Source: Ruegeria arenilitoris (lineage in GTDB: Bacteria > Pseudomonadota > Alphaproteobacteria > Rhodobacterales > Rhodobacteraceae). From it: DNA of 64,000 nucleotides. The notes under the pieces were generated by a model. That model ran no database searches. It worked only from the letters and a program-made list of their open reading frames with translations, and was not told the origin of the DNA. The translations under genes were made by a program, and so were the position numbers. The number at the start of each line of letters is the position of its first letter. Within the stretch, counting starts at the first letter, position 1. This document shows, piece by piece, positions 25,994-34,729 of the stretch. The stretch is taken from assembly GCF_013030985.1 (NCBI RefSeq), contig NZ_WPYP01000015.1, forward strand, positions 24,878 through 88,877, read 5' to 3'.

Positions 25994-26854
25994 ATGAAAC
26001 CTTCCCTTCCCGCCTTGCGCGCCTTTGAAACAGCCGCCCGTCTGAGCAGTTTCCGCGCCGCATCCGAGGCTTTGTCGGTCACCCCGACAGCAATCAGCCA
26101 CCACATTCGCGGCCTGGAAGACCAGCTTGGCACCCAGCTTTTTGTTCGCAGCGGACGTGATGTCACGCTGACCGAAGACGGAAAGAGGCTTGCGGTTGCT
26201 GCCGCGCAGGCCTTTGGAATATTGGATGAAGCGGTGCGCACACTCCACCGTCGCACCCGCAAAGTGGTTCGTCTGGCCGCGGGTCCGATCTTTACGGCGC
26301 GCTGGCTGATGCCAAGGATCAGTGATTTTTGGGCCTCTTACTCGGACATCGAGCTTGAGGTTCTGCCAACCTTCGAACCCGGAACAAGCGCTCGGGAAAA
26401 CCTCGACATCGTGATCCGCTGGGATCGTATGGCAGAAGCAGCGGGTGACGCGGTCAAACTGCTTGAACTCAGCCCGGTCGCCATTGCCTCCAAGTCCTTT
26501 CTTGCCGCCCATGGGCCGATCGAGAACCCAAAAGACTTGCTGGATTTACCCCTGCTGCACCAGAGGAACCACTGGGGATGGCTGGATTGGTTCTCCGCCA
26601 TGAATGTCCCTGTCGATGACCGGCTGCGCGGCTCGATCTTCCAGGACGCAAACGCCCTTTTGCGCGGCGCAGCCGAAGGACAGGGGATCGTGATCGGTTG
26701 GCTGCCGCTGATTGATCAGGATCTGGCCGAGGGAAGGGTCGTTCGGCTTTTCGACGAGGATATCCCCCCAACGCACGGCTATTTTGTTGAAGTGCGCGGA
26801 AGCGACCCTGTGAGACGAGAGGTGCAACAGATCGTCGGCTGGCTTGTAAACTAG
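25994..26854 (+). CDS. LysR family regulator, GcvA-like
   Basis: A 286-aa LysR protein: helix-turn-helix at residues about 8-65 (SEALSVTPTAISHHIRGLED, FVRSGRDVTLTEDG), GcvA-type effector domain after. Divergent from the MttB-aminotransferase-DMGDH-ThDP operon and probably its activator. This is the same arrangement as the LysR gene at 12646 for module A. Confidence 0.87.
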   Translation: MKPSLPALRAFETAARLSSFRAASEALSVTPTAISHHIRGLEDQLGTQLFVRSGRDVTLTEDGKRLAVAAAQAFGILDEAVRTLHRRTRKVVRLAAGPIFTARWLMPRISDFWASYSDIELEVLPTFEPGTSARENLDIVIRWDRMAEAAGDAVKLLELSPVAIASKSFLAAHGPIENPKDLLDLPLLHQRNHWGWLDWFSAMNVPVDDRLRGSIFQDANALLRGAAEGQGIVIGWLPLIDQDLAEGRVVRLFDEDIPPTHGYFVEVRGSDPVRREVQQIVGWLVN

Positions 26855-27125
26855 CTCAGTTCCATTGCCCAAATACAAGGGGGGGGTCAGGCAAACATAT
26901 CCCAACCAATGCCATTCATCATCTTGTTGATGGCTTTGGTACAGGCCGTATTGGCGCCGCATTTGTCGATCGCTGTCTTCCTGAGGCCGCCTAAGGGCGG
27001 CCAAATTTCTTGAGGCTGGGCCCGAATTGACCCTTCAGAGAATTTTTCGACAAAGCAACCTGGCAATCCACATTTTTGACAGCCGGAGTTGTCGGGAAAT
27101 TGCCAGCGCAGTTTAACCAGTTGCC
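26855..27125. other. 271-nt gap with hairpin, no recognised gene
   Basis: A run of eight G lies at 26879-26886. A perfect 7-bp stem (GGCCGCC/GGCGGCC, loop TAAG) at 26985-27002 is followed by AAATTTCTT on the plus strand and could end lysR transcription. A minus-strand frame across the gap contains TACTKAINKMMNGIG near its end, which looks non-random but was not recognised. Confidence 0.4.
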
Positions 27126-27923
27126 TTATTCCGCATCCGTGAACTTTGCGGCCAGAATGGCGCGGGCTCGGATGCGCACCGGCTCGTCCACCATTTCGCC
27201 ATCGATCATCACCGCGCCTTCGGCAGCTTTCAGAACCCGCTGCGCCCACTGGACCTCAACATCGCTTGGCATAAAGGCATGCTTTACCTTGGAGATTTGG
27301 CTCGGGTGGATGCACATTTTCCCGGTCATCCCGAGTGCCCTCGCATGCTCAGCATCCCGCCCGGACACCGAGGGGTCGGCGACTTCGACCGTCACACCGT
27401 CCAGAGGTGCGGAAATACCGGCAATTCGAGATGCAAGAACTAGCTCAGAACGGGCCAGTAGAAGCGCGTCGCGCTTGTGCTCACAGCCCAAGTCGGCGCT
27501 GAAATCAACGGATCCGAAAGCGAGGCGCGTTACCGCCGGAGCCGCTGCGATATCACGCGCGCGGCCCAGGCCTTTGGCTGTCTCCACAAGTGCGATAATC
27601 GGCAGATCGGGAACCTGCTCGGTGATCTGTTTGATGTCGTCGGGGTTCTCCGATTTCGGCAACATCACAGCCGAAAAGCCGCGATCCTTCAGCGCCCGCA
27701 CATCATCAACAAACCAGGGTGTGCCCACGGCGTTGATACGCAGAATGACCGGCAAATCCGTAAATGATCCATCGACATTTGCGCGCGCCGCATCCTTGTC
27801 GGCAGGTGCCACGGAGTCTTCCAGATCTAGGATGATGGCATCCCCGCCCGAGGAAGCCGCTTTCGTAAACCGTTCCGGGCGCATCGCAGGAACAAAGAGT
27901 GGTACTTGGGTCGTGTTCACCAT
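27126..27923 (-). CDS. HpcH/HpaI-CitE family CoA lyase (citramalyl-CoA lyase-like)
   Basis: A 265-aa TIM-barrel lyase of the CitE/malyl-CoA lyase type. It shows LFVPAMRPERF at the N-terminus, the LDLEDSVAPADKDAAR block, metal ligands E in ALVETAKG and D in GSVDFSADLG, and the C-terminal MCIHPSQI. In itaconate breakdown the matching enzyme (Ccl/RipC) splits citramalyl-CoA into acetyl-CoA and pyruvate; the neighbours support that role here (inference). The start at 27923 overlaps the hydratase gene by 7 nt. Confidence 0.83.
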   Translation of the reverse strand: MVNTTQVPLFVPAMRPERFTKAASSGGDAIILDLEDSVAPADKDAARANVDGSFTDLPVILRINAVGTPWFVDDVRALKDRGFSAVMLPKSENPDDIKQITEQVPDLPIIALVETAKGLGRARDIAAAPAVTRLAFGSVDFSADLGCEHKRDALLLARSELVLASRIAGISAPLDGVTVEVADPSVSGRDAEHARALGMTGKMCIHPSQISKVKHAFMPSDVEVQWAQRVLKAAEGAVMIDGEMVDEPVRIRARAILAAKFTDAE

Positions 27924-28753
27924 ACCGCAACCGCCTCCATCGCAATCGGCCCACCAACAGCCGCTGTCCACAGCTTCATACCATCGCCGGTCGCCTCGGC
28001 ATTCAACGTAAAATCAGTGTCATCGAAGAGAGGCGAATGACTACGGAAGCGGAAACTCTTGGGCGGTGTGCCCTTCAGATTGGCGGCGTATTGGCACAGC
28101 ATCGTGGCCTGCATTGGCCCGTGTACGACAAGGCCGGGGTAGCCCTCGGTGTTGATGCAGAACGGTTTGTCATAGTGAATCCGGTGTCCGTTGAACGTAA
28201 CTGCGGAATAACGGAAAAGCAGCGTTGGATGTGGAGTGATCACCTTGCTGTGGGTGCCGATTTTGGCGGGTTCAGGCAACGCTTTGGTCCGCCCTTCCTT
28301 GGGCAGATCTCGGTAAACGATGTCCTGACGCTCGCTAAGCACGACCCGTCCAGCTATCGAAAACTCGTGATTGACCGTAACGAAACACAGCGCGCCGGTT
28401 CGTCCGTGTTTCAGCTGAACATCCAAAACCACTGAGTGACGTTCGACTTTATCTCCTATGTGAATGCAGTCATGAAATTCGATCGCGCCACCAGCCCACA
28501 TACGACGCGGCAGTGGAACGGGAGGTAGAAAACCCCCGAGCGCGGGATGCCCGTCGCGCCCGAGTTCTGACATTGGTGCGATGGGCTGATTCAAGCACCA
28601 ATGAATGAGCAGCGGGGCTCGGTCTTTCGGAGCAGTATCGGAGGGAATGTTGAACGTGGCGTCGAACTGCGCCGCCAGCGAAGGGGACAGAGTTTCACAA
28701 CTTGTGTCTTCATGGCCAACCCAGCTTTGAAGATGGTGGATATCAACTTCCAT
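27917..28753 (-). CDS. MaoC-type acyl-CoA hydratase (itaconyl/mesaconyl-CoA hydratase-like)
   Basis: A 278-aa protein with an N-terminal FAS1-like hot-dog domain (residues about 1-130) and a C-terminal hot-dog hydratase domain with the FNGHRIHYD motif near residue 195, typical of mesaconyl-C4-CoA and itaconyl-CoA hydratases. The frame extends to 28978, but that part overlaps the CoA-transferase; MEVDIHHL at 28753 follows its stop directly. Probable reaction: itaconyl-CoA plus water to citramalyl-CoA. Confidence 0.82.
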   Translation of the reverse strand: MEVDIHHLQSWVGHEDTSCETLSPSLAAQFDATFNIPSDTAPKDRAPLLIHWCLNQPIAPMSELGRDGHPALGGFLPPVPLPRRMWAGGAIEFHDCIHIGDKVERHSVVLDVQLKHGRTGALCFVTVNHEFSIAGRVVLSERQDIVYRDLPKEGRTKALPEPAKIGTHSKVITPHPTLLFRYSAVTFNGHRIHYDKPFCINTEGYPGLVVHGPMQATMLCQYAANLKGTPPKSFRFRSHSPLFDDTDFTLNAEATGDGMKLWTAAVGGPIAMEAVAVW

Positions 28754-28754
28754 T

Positions 28755-29849
28755 TCAGCCTCCAACAGGTTTAAGGGCCGGAACAGCGCCAAATGTGCGG
28801 TCCTCACCCAAGAACCGTGCCCCCGGAGCGGGAAACCTGACGGTTCCATTCGGGCTGGCCACGCTGATCCGCCGCAGATGGGGGTGAGTGGAAAGTCCCG
28901 CCATATCGTTGACCGAAGCAAGAGCGATATTTGCCTCTGAAAGCAATGCAACCGCCTCTTCGGAATCGTAGCGAGCAAATGCCTCGCTTACCAGAGCGTC
29001 TACCTTGTTACGGTTGCTGACCCGCGCAACGTTTGTCGCAAATCGAGGGTCTGTACCGAGTGTCGCATCACCGATGAATTCAGAGCAAAGTTTGATCCAT
29101 TCCCGATCCGATTGGATCGAAATCAACACCGGTGCGCCACTCTTGGGATAGAACACCCCGTACGGCGCTATCGACGGATGCGCTAAACCGATCCGTTTGG
29201 GACTATTGCCACCTTCATAGTTCAGAAGCGGCACAGTCAGCCAATCCGCCACCACATCAAACATAGACACCGAAATCTCGGCGCCGGCGCCAGTGACCCC
29301 GCGCCGGATCAGCGCTTCAAGGATCGCGGAATGCGCAGCTGCACCTGTGGCGATATCAACAATGGAAATCCCCACGCGTGCTGGCTCAGACGGTCCTCCT
29401 GTAATCGAGCACAAACCACTTTCTGCCTGGATCAGAAGGTCATAGGCCTTGCGGTTCGCCATCGGCCCATCTTCGCCGAAACCGGATATGGAGCAGGTGA
29501 TGAGCCGGGGATTATCTTTCCGCAGACGTTTGATGGAAAATCCAAGTTTCGCCATGGCGCCGGGCTTGAGGTTTTGGATGAGCACGTCCGTTTCGGAAAA
29601 AAGCTCTTCCAATTCGGATTTGCCTTCTTCTGAAGAAAGATCCAGCGTTACCGACTCCTTACCCCTGTTCAGCCAGACAAAGTAGCTCGATTGTCCCGAG
29701 GCAACGTCATCATAGCCACGCGCGAAATCGCCCTCGGGTCGCTCGACTTTGATCACCCGCGCTCCGGCATCCGCCAATCGACAGGATGCGAACGGGGCTG
29801 CAACGGCCTGTTCGATGGCGACGACGGTAAGTCCTTCCAGCGGCAGCAT
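28755..29849 (-). CDS. CaiB/BaiF class III CoA-transferase (succinyl-CoA:itaconate type)
   Basis: A 364-aa class III CoA-transferase. N-terminal LPLEGLTVVAIEQAVAAPF, then KVERPEGDFARGYD, the LNRGKESVTLDL block, and the catalytic aspartate in SVSMFDVV near residue 170. It moves CoA from a donor such as succinyl-CoA to a dicarboxylate. Its ATG overlaps the acyl-CoA dehydrogenase stop by one base. The context makes itaconate the best guess for the acceptor. Confidence 0.83.
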   Translation of the reverse strand: MLPLEGLTVVAIEQAVAAPFASCRLADAGARVIKVERPEGDFARGYDDVASGQSSYFVWLNRGKESVTLDLSSEEGKSELEELFSETDVLIQNLKPGAMAKLGFSIKRLRKDNPRLITCSISGFGEDGPMANRKAYDLLIQAESGLCSITGGPSEPARVGISIVDIATGAAAHSAILEALIRRGVTGAGAEISVSMFDVVADWLTVPLLNYEGGNSPKRIGLAHPSIAPYGVFYPKSGAPVLISIQSDREWIKLCSEFIGDATLGTDPRFATNVARVSNRNKVDALVSEAFARYDSEEAVALLSEANIALASVNDMAGLSTHPHLRRISVASPNGTVRFPAPGARFLGEDRTFGAVPALKPVGG

Positions 29850-31009
29850 CAGAACGACCTCGGCATGCCAAGCATGTGCTCGGCGACAAAAGACAGGATC
29901 AAGTTGGTCGAGATCGGTGCCACCTGATACAGCCGGGTTTCGCGGAATTTCCGTTCGATGTCGTATTCATTGGCAAAACCGAAACCACCGTGGAACTGGA
30001 GGCAGGCATTAGCAGCTTCCCAGGATGCTTTTGCCGCAAGATATTTGGACATGTTCGCCTCGGCCCCGCAGGGTTTTCCGGCATCGTACAGCGCGCAGGC
30101 TTTCCAGCGCATGAGGTTGGCCGCCTCAACCTCGATGAAGGCCTCGGCAATTGGGAACTGCACACCTTGGTTTTGTCCGATCGGCCTTCCAAAGACCTCG
30201 CGGTTGCTCACGTAGTCCGTAACCTTGTCCGTGAACCAGTACCCATCGCCGATACACTCGGCAGCGATCAGCGTTCGCTCGGCATTAAGGCCTGTAAGGA
30301 TGTATTTGAACCCTTTGCCCTCTTCGCCGATCAGGTTCTCTTCCGGGATCTCCAAGTTGTCGAAGAAAAGCTCATTGGTCTCGTGATTGACCATATTGGC
30401 GATAGGTTTGACCTCCATCCCGGATTTGATCGCGTCTTTGATATCCACAAGAAAGATCGACAAGCCTTCGGACTTCTTTTTGACCTCGGCCAGTGGAGTG
30501 GTTCGGGCCAACAGGATCATGAAATCGGAATGCTGTACGCGGCTGATCCAGACCTTTTGGCCATTGATCACATAGCGACCATCTTTTTTGACCGCCGTGG
30601 TTTTGATCTTGGTGGTATCAGTGCCGGTGGTGGGTTCAGTCACGCCCATGGACTGAATGCGCAATTTGCCTTCTGCAATCAGAGGCAGGTATTTCTGGCG
30701 CTGTTCTTCCGAACCGTGCCGCACCAGCGTGTTCATATTGTACATCTGCCCGTGACAGGCACCCGAGTTGCCTCCAGCACGGTTGATCTCTTCCATGATC
30801 ACCGAGGCTTCTGCCAGCCCCAGACCAGAGCCGCCATATTCTTCCGGGATCAAAGCTGCCATCCAGCCCTCTTGGGTCAAAGCATCCACGAATTCTTCCG
30901 GATAGGCTTTTTCCTCATCCACTTTGCGGTGGTATTCCGCCGGAAACTGGGCACAGAGCGCCCGCACACCGTCCCGGATATCCTGATAGTTGTCTGACAC
31001 GAAGTTCAT
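29849..31009 (-). CDS. acyl-CoA dehydrogenase
   Basis: A 386-aa acyl-CoA dehydrogenase: N-terminal helical domain, middle beta domain (MGVTEPTTGTDTTKIKT), C-terminal helical domain (RETRLYQVAPIS, then GMPRSF). The glutamate of MCAD-type enzymes (in an LYEGT-like motif) is replaced by LYQVAP. A glutamate in LNAER sits where isovaleryl-CoA dehydrogenase has its base. The P. aeruginosa itaconate locus also contains an acyl-CoA dehydrogenase (PA0879). First gene of the operon, divergent from LysR. Confidence 0.85.
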   Translation of the reverse strand: MNFVSDNYQDIRDGVRALCAQFPAEYHRKVDEEKAYPEEFVDALTQEGWMAALIPEEYGGSGLGLAEASVIMEEINRAGGNSGACHGQMYNMNTLVRHGSEEQRQKYLPLIAEGKLRIQSMGVTEPTTGTDTTKIKTTAVKKDGRYVINGQKVWISRVQHSDFMILLARTTPLAEVKKKSEGLSIFLVDIKDAIKSGMEVKPIANMVNHETNELFFDNLEIPEENLIGEEGKGFKYILTGLNAERTLIAAECIGDGYWFTDKVTDYVSNREVFGRPIGQNQGVQFPIAEAFIEVEAANLMRWKACALYDAGKPCGAEANMSKYLAAKASWEAANACLQFHGGFGFANEYDIERKFRETRLYQVAPISTNLILSFVAEHMLGMPRSF

Positions 31010-31071
31010 GGCTGCCCTTGGGTTTCATCGCTGTTGCATGACCCTAAATCAAGTCTCTTCCATTGAACAAA

Positions 31072-31097
31072 TATATGATTGTGATACATGGCATATA
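31072..31097. promoter_or_regulatory. candidate LysR site in divergent promoter
   Basis: TATATG and CATATA arms, 14 nt apart, lie in the AT-rich 107-nt gap between the acyl-CoA dehydrogenase and lysR genes. Placement suits a LysR recognition element. The arms are short, so this is tentative. Confidence 0.3.
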
Positions 31098-31116
31098 ATC
31101 TTTTTATGAGGCTGAA

Positions 31117-32043
31117 GTGGACATACGACAACTCCGATACTTCTTGGAAATCGTAGAACAGGGTTCTTTGACCGCTGCATCGCGTACATTGAACGTCGCA
31201 CAACCGGCTCTATCACTGCATCTTCGCAACATGGAGGAACGGCTCGATACGGCATTGCTCGTTCGAAAGGCCAGTGGTGTTGAACCAACGGAAGCTGGCG
31301 AGATTCTCAGATCAAGGGCACGCAATATCCTCAATGAACTCGAGCGAACCGAAGACGAAATTCGCAATCTGGACAAATCGCCAGGTGGTGCCGTTCGACT
31401 GGGACTGTCGGCCACAATCAGCGAAATCCTTACCTTGCCACTTATAGACGCGCTGCAGGAAAAATACCCTCGGATTACCCTGAACATCGCAGATGCAATG
31501 AGCGGTTTTGTCACCGAATGGCTTGAGGAAGGCCGCGTGGACCTGGCTGTTCTTTATAATACGTCTGCGGGTGGTCAGACGAATGCAGACGTTCTTGTCG
31601 AAGAAGAACTTGTCTTGATACAGCCACCGGACAAACCGATCGCAAAAGAAGTCTCCCTTCGTTGCCTCTCTGAGGCGCCGGTCATTCTTCCATCAAAAGG
31701 TCATGGGCTCCGCGATCTGATAGAGTCAGCTGCCAGATCCAGAAAAATCGAGGTAAATGTCGCGATGGAAATTGATTCCTATCGGAACACTAAACATTTG
31801 GTGGCCAAGGGTTTTGGCAACTCAGTTCTGCCACTGCATGCCGTGACAAATGAGGTGTCTGAGGGCTCTTTGACATATACAAACTTCGCCAGATCAGAAC
31901 TGCGCAGAGGTGCAATTCTAAAACGCTCCGGCACACCCAGCCGTGCACAGCAAGCGGTTGAAGAAACGATTCAAGAGGTCGTTGCCGATTTGGTTCAAAG
32001 CGGCAACTGGGCGGGGGCTACTTTGTCGACCAGTTTGACCTAA
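31117..32043 (+). CDS. LysR family regulator of the itaconate-type operon
   Basis: A 308-aa LysR regulator beginning with a GTG codon (MDIRQLRYFLEIVEQGSLTAAS), GAGG 6 nt upstream. Helix-turn-helix at residues about 15-40 and an effector domain with DLAVLYNTSAGG. It is divergent from the acyl-CoA dehydrogenase/CoA-transferase/hydratase/lyase operon, as the LysR regulator RipR/ItcR is from the Pseudomonas itaconate genes. Codon and base composition are somewhat more AT-rich than its neighbours. Confidence 0.85.
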   Translation: MDIRQLRYFLEIVEQGSLTAASRTLNVAQPALSLHLRNMEERLDTALLVRKASGVEPTEAGEILRSRARNILNELERTEDEIRNLDKSPGGAVRLGLSATISEILTLPLIDALQEKYPRITLNIADAMSGFVTEWLEEGRVDLAVLYNTSAGGQTNADVLVEEELVLIQPPDKPIAKEVSLRCLSEAPVILPSKGHGLRDLIESAARSRKIEVNVAMEIDSYRNTKHLVAKGFGNSVLPLHAVTNEVSEGSLTYTNFARSELRRGAILKRSGTPSRAQQAVEETIQEVVADLVQSGNWAGATLSTSLT

Positions 32044-32110
32044 GAGATAAACGTCGCACGGAATTGCCGCGACTTTAGATAAGGCGACAGTCGGTTTCTC
32101 GCAGGACAAC

Positions 32111-32278
32111 TTATCCTGCCAGTTGGGCAAATGGCTGAAAGCCAGAATTCGTGTTTAAGAATTGTCGTTTTCGGATCAAGTTCGCCACTTCGATACCATC
32201 CAAGGTAGCAGATTCAGATGCGAAAGACTTAAAACCACAATCAAGCCGAGCACGCCGTTTTTTGAACCGATTTCTGTG
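32111..32278 (-). mobile_element. C-terminal remnant of an IS6-family transposase
   Basis: Minus-strand residues HRNRFKKRRARLDCGFKSFASES, then ATLDGIEVANLIRKRQ and FQPFAQLAG before a stop, match the end of IS6-family transposases (RRIKRR, GFKSF, IRKGQ, FAxLA). The catalytic DDE part and terminal repeats are missing, so it is a relic. It fills most of the gap between the lysR gene and the paa operon end. Confidence 0.65.
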
Positions 32279-32345
32279 CACCGGGATAGTCGAGAGTTTG
32301 AAATGCCAACCCGGCGTTGCTGATTTTTTCCGCCATCCCAAAAAC

Positions 32346-32379
32346 TTGGGCCTCTCCTCAGACTAGAGGACAGGCCCAA
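32346..32379 (-). terminator. rho-independent terminator of the paa operon
   Basis: On the minus strand TTGGGCCT and AGGCCCAA form an 8-bp stem, extended by five more pairs after one mismatch, followed by GTTTTT. It lies 21 nt beyond the stop of the last minus-strand gene. Confidence 0.75.
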
Positions 32380-32399
32380 AGTCAGTCCAATCAAGTGTT

Positions 32400-33161
32400 T
32401 CAAGCAGGCGCCTTCATTCCCAAAGTCTTCAGAGTTTCATTCATTGTCTGGCTCCAGCGATCCCGCAAGGAACTGTTTTTGTTCCGTCTCAGACCAAGAG
32501 ACTTCAACAACTCGAACCGTTTCGGATCATCGCCCCCGAAAGACACTGCGACGCGAGGCCACCAATAGTCGACCGAGCCTTGCATTTGTTCAGCTTCGCC
32601 TTGTTCGATCAGCTTGATCGCACCTTCCATGGCCAATTCGCCGTGGTGCGCTTCGACCGGCGCAATGGAGCGGAACGCTTCGGCGAGAGGTTGGTAGGAA
32701 ATCGTCGAATACTCGGCCAGTTGTTCGGCGACGGCGCCGCTCATGAGAAGGTTCATAATCACCGCGTCCGTCCAGCCGGAAAAGGGATAGTTGAACACAG
32801 CAAGACGCATGTCATGTTCGGAACGCGTCGCTCCGATATCCGCATCCCGATCCAGCCGCGTCGTCCATGGGTGATGATTGGCATAGCGGTCCGTGTCGGC
32901 CCCGAACTCGCCCATGATGTTCAAAACACGATTTGCATGATCTGTTTTTTCGAGCACGATCTTGGACGCGGCGATACGTTCTTTGATTCCCGGCCCTAAA
33001 TTTATGATGTCGGCAAAACCCGCAGCACCGGCCAATTCACTGTCTACAAAAGTTGCCATCAGTTTCAGCAGCTCTGCGCGATAGCGCGGTGGAACGTTTG
33101 ACGGGTTGGTCAGCACACCGCCTGCGGCAAGATAGCTGTCGAGAGTCATAGTGTCATTCAT
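32400..33161 (-). CDS. PaaA/PaaC-like ferritin-fold protein at the end of the paa operon
   Basis: A 253-aa protein of the phenylacetic-acid catabolic (PaaA/PaaC) ferritin-like superfamily. Possible di-iron ligands can be picked out: E in DSELAG, EKTDH with E and H, and a later VEAHHGE (ExxH-like). It differs from both PaaA (325 aa) and PaaC (252 aa) of this operon, so it is a third ferritin-fold member after paaE, not part of the standard PaaABCDE set. Role unknown: accessory subunit, or an oxygenase for a related CoA ester. Confidence 0.72.
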   Translation of the reverse strand: MNDTMTLDSYLAAGGVLTNPSNVPPRYRAELLKLMATFVDSELAGAAGFADIINLGPGIKERIAASKIVLEKTDHANRVLNIMGEFGADTDRYANHHPWTTRLDRDADIGATRSEHDMRLAVFNYPFSGWTDAVIMNLLMSGAVAEQLAEYSTISYQPLAEAFRSIAPVEAHHGELAMEGAIKLIEQGEAEQMQGSVDYWWPRVAVSFGGDDPKRFELLKSLGLRRNKNSSLRDRWSQTMNETLKTLGMKAPA

Positions 33162-33174
33162 GTCGGCCTCCCCT

Positions 33175-34248
33175 TTACTGATCGAAATCCACGACCACGC
33201 GGTCGGTCACCGGATAGGACTGACAGCTCAGCACATAGCCCTTCGCAACCTCGTAGTCCTCAAGCGCGTGGTTGGCGAGCATCTCGACCTCGCCTTCCAG
33301 CACTTTGCAGCGACAGGTCGAACAAACACCGGCCTTGCAGGCATAAGGCGCGTCCATCGCATTTTCCAAAGCTGCATCAAGAATGGACAGATCCTTGGGA
33401 ACAGTTAAGGTCTGGGTGGACCCATCCAACGTAATGGAAGCGCTGGCTTGATTGCCCTTCCTGTCGTCATCCGCCGCACTTGCCTTGCGCTTTGCTCGGC
33501 CCGGCTGGGCGCTGGCGAACAGTTCGAATTTAATCTGGCTGTCCTCGAGCCCGTGTTCGCGCAGGGCAGCCGCAATACCCAGCATCATCGGTTCAGGTCC
33601 ACAAATGAACGCCATATCGACGTTTTCGATATCGACCCAGTGCTCGAACAACTCGGCACACTTTTCCTGCGTGACCAATCCGGTGAACAGGTCGATTTCC
33701 TGAGAATCCGTCTCGAGAATATGGATCACGTTGAGGCGACCCATGTAGAGGTTCTTGAGGTCCTCCAGTTCTTCACGGAACATGATCGTGTTGATGCCTT
33801 TGTTGGCATAGATCAGCGTGAACCGCGATTGGGGTTCACGTGCAAGTGTCGTTTTGAGGATCGACAGAACGGGTGTAACGCCCGAACCTCCGGCAAAACC
33901 AAGATATTGCTTTTCGGCACTGGCATCGATCGGAGCGTGGAAGCTGCCCATTGGCGGCATGGCCTGCACGATGTCTCCGACACTCAGCTCTGAGTTTGCC
34001 CAACCCGAGAAAGCCCCGCCATCGACACGCTTGATGCCGACCTGCAAAACGCCATCGTCTTTGCCTGCACAGATCGAGTAGGACCGGCGCAGTTCTTCAC
34101 CATCAAAATCGCGCCGGAACGTCAGGTATTGGCCGGCGGCAAAGTCAAACTCTTCTGCCGCGCCGTTCATGGGCTCAAGTGTCAAAACCACCGCATCGCG
34201 GATCGTTTTGTGGATATCGGTGACCTTAAGGTCGTGGAAACGTGCCAT
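33175..34248 (-). CDS. paaE: phenylacetyl-CoA epoxidase reductase subunit PaaE
   Basis: A 357-aa reductase of the ring-1,2-phenylacetyl-CoA epoxidase. FAD/flavin domain with RRSYSICAG (residues about 53-61), NAD domain (GFAGGSGVTPVLSI), and a C-terminal plant-type 2Fe-2S domain with CKAGVCSTCRC and the distant cysteine in LSCQS. It delivers NADPH electrons to the PaaA di-iron site. The start is set at MARFHDLKVTD (34248), 13 nt after paaD with GGAGGAGCA upstream; the frame is open to 34431 inside paaD. Confidence 0.92.
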   Translation of the reverse strand: MARFHDLKVTDIHKTIRDAVVLTLEPMNGAAEEFDFAAGQYLTFRRDFDGEELRRSYSICAGKDDGVLQVGIKRVDGGAFSGWANSELSVGDIVQAMPPMGSFHAPIDASAEKQYLGFAGGSGVTPVLSILKTTLAREPQSRFTLIYANKGINTIMFREELEDLKNLYMGRLNVIHILETDSQEIDLFTGLVTQEKCAELFEHWVDIENVDMAFICGPEPMMLGIAAALREHGLEDSQIKFELFASAQPGRAKRKASAADDDRKGNQASASITLDGSTQTLTVPKDLSILDAALENAMDAPYACKAGVCSTCRCKVLEGEVEMLANHALEDYEVAKGYVLSCQSYPVTDRVVVDFDQ

Positions 34249-34261
34249 CCGGTGCTCCTCC

Positions 34262-34723
34262 TCAGATGCACTTGAAATAGTCAAAAGGTTCCAGACAGTC
34301 GGTACAACGCCAGTGCGCCTTGCACGGGGTCGAACCAAACTGGCTGACCTTTTCAACCGCCTTGCTGCCACATTGCGGGCAACGTTCCGGACCGCCCGCC
34401 GGCTGCGGGGGGGCGATGCCATATTCTTCAAGCCGTGCGCGGCCTTTGTCGCTGAGCCAATCGGTTGTCCAGGCAGGCGAGATGCTGGTTTCGATCCTCA
34501 AGTCCTCGATCCCGTGATCCCGCAGCGCCGTTTCGATGTCCATGCTGATGACGGATGTCGCTGGACAGCCGGAATAGGTTGGCGTGACCTTCACCCTCAA
34601 CGTTCCGGCATCCCAGCGCACATCGCGCACAATACCGAGATCGACCACTGAAATGACTGGTATTTCAGGGTCGGGAACGGCCTCCAGCCATTCCCAAATC
34701 TGGTCTGTCGGCACCCGATCCAT
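34262..34723 (-). CDS. paaD: PaaD, phenylacetyl-CoA epoxidase accessory protein
   Basis: A 153-aa protein: N-terminal MIP18/DUF59 domain (DPEIPVISVVDLGIVRDV; TPTYSGCPATS) and a C-terminal four-cysteine zinc-ribbon-like motif (CPQCGSK about residue 115, CTDCLEPF about 141). PaaD is needed for assembly or maturation of the epoxidase iron-sulfur components. Between paaC and paaE, spacing 6 and 13 nt. Confidence 0.92.
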   Translation of the reverse strand: MDRVPTDQIWEWLEAVPDPEIPVISVVDLGIVRDVRWDAGTLRVKVTPTYSGCPATSVISMDIETALRDHGIEDLRIETSISPAWTTDWLSDKGRARLEEYGIAPPQPAGGPERCPQCGSKAVEKVSQFGSTPCKAHWRCTDCLEPFDYFKCI

Positions 34724-34729
34724 TTCAGC

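Noticed and set aside
26879..26886. G-run as possible G-quadruplex.
   Set aside because: Only one G-tract; neighbouring tracts needed for a quadruplex are missing.
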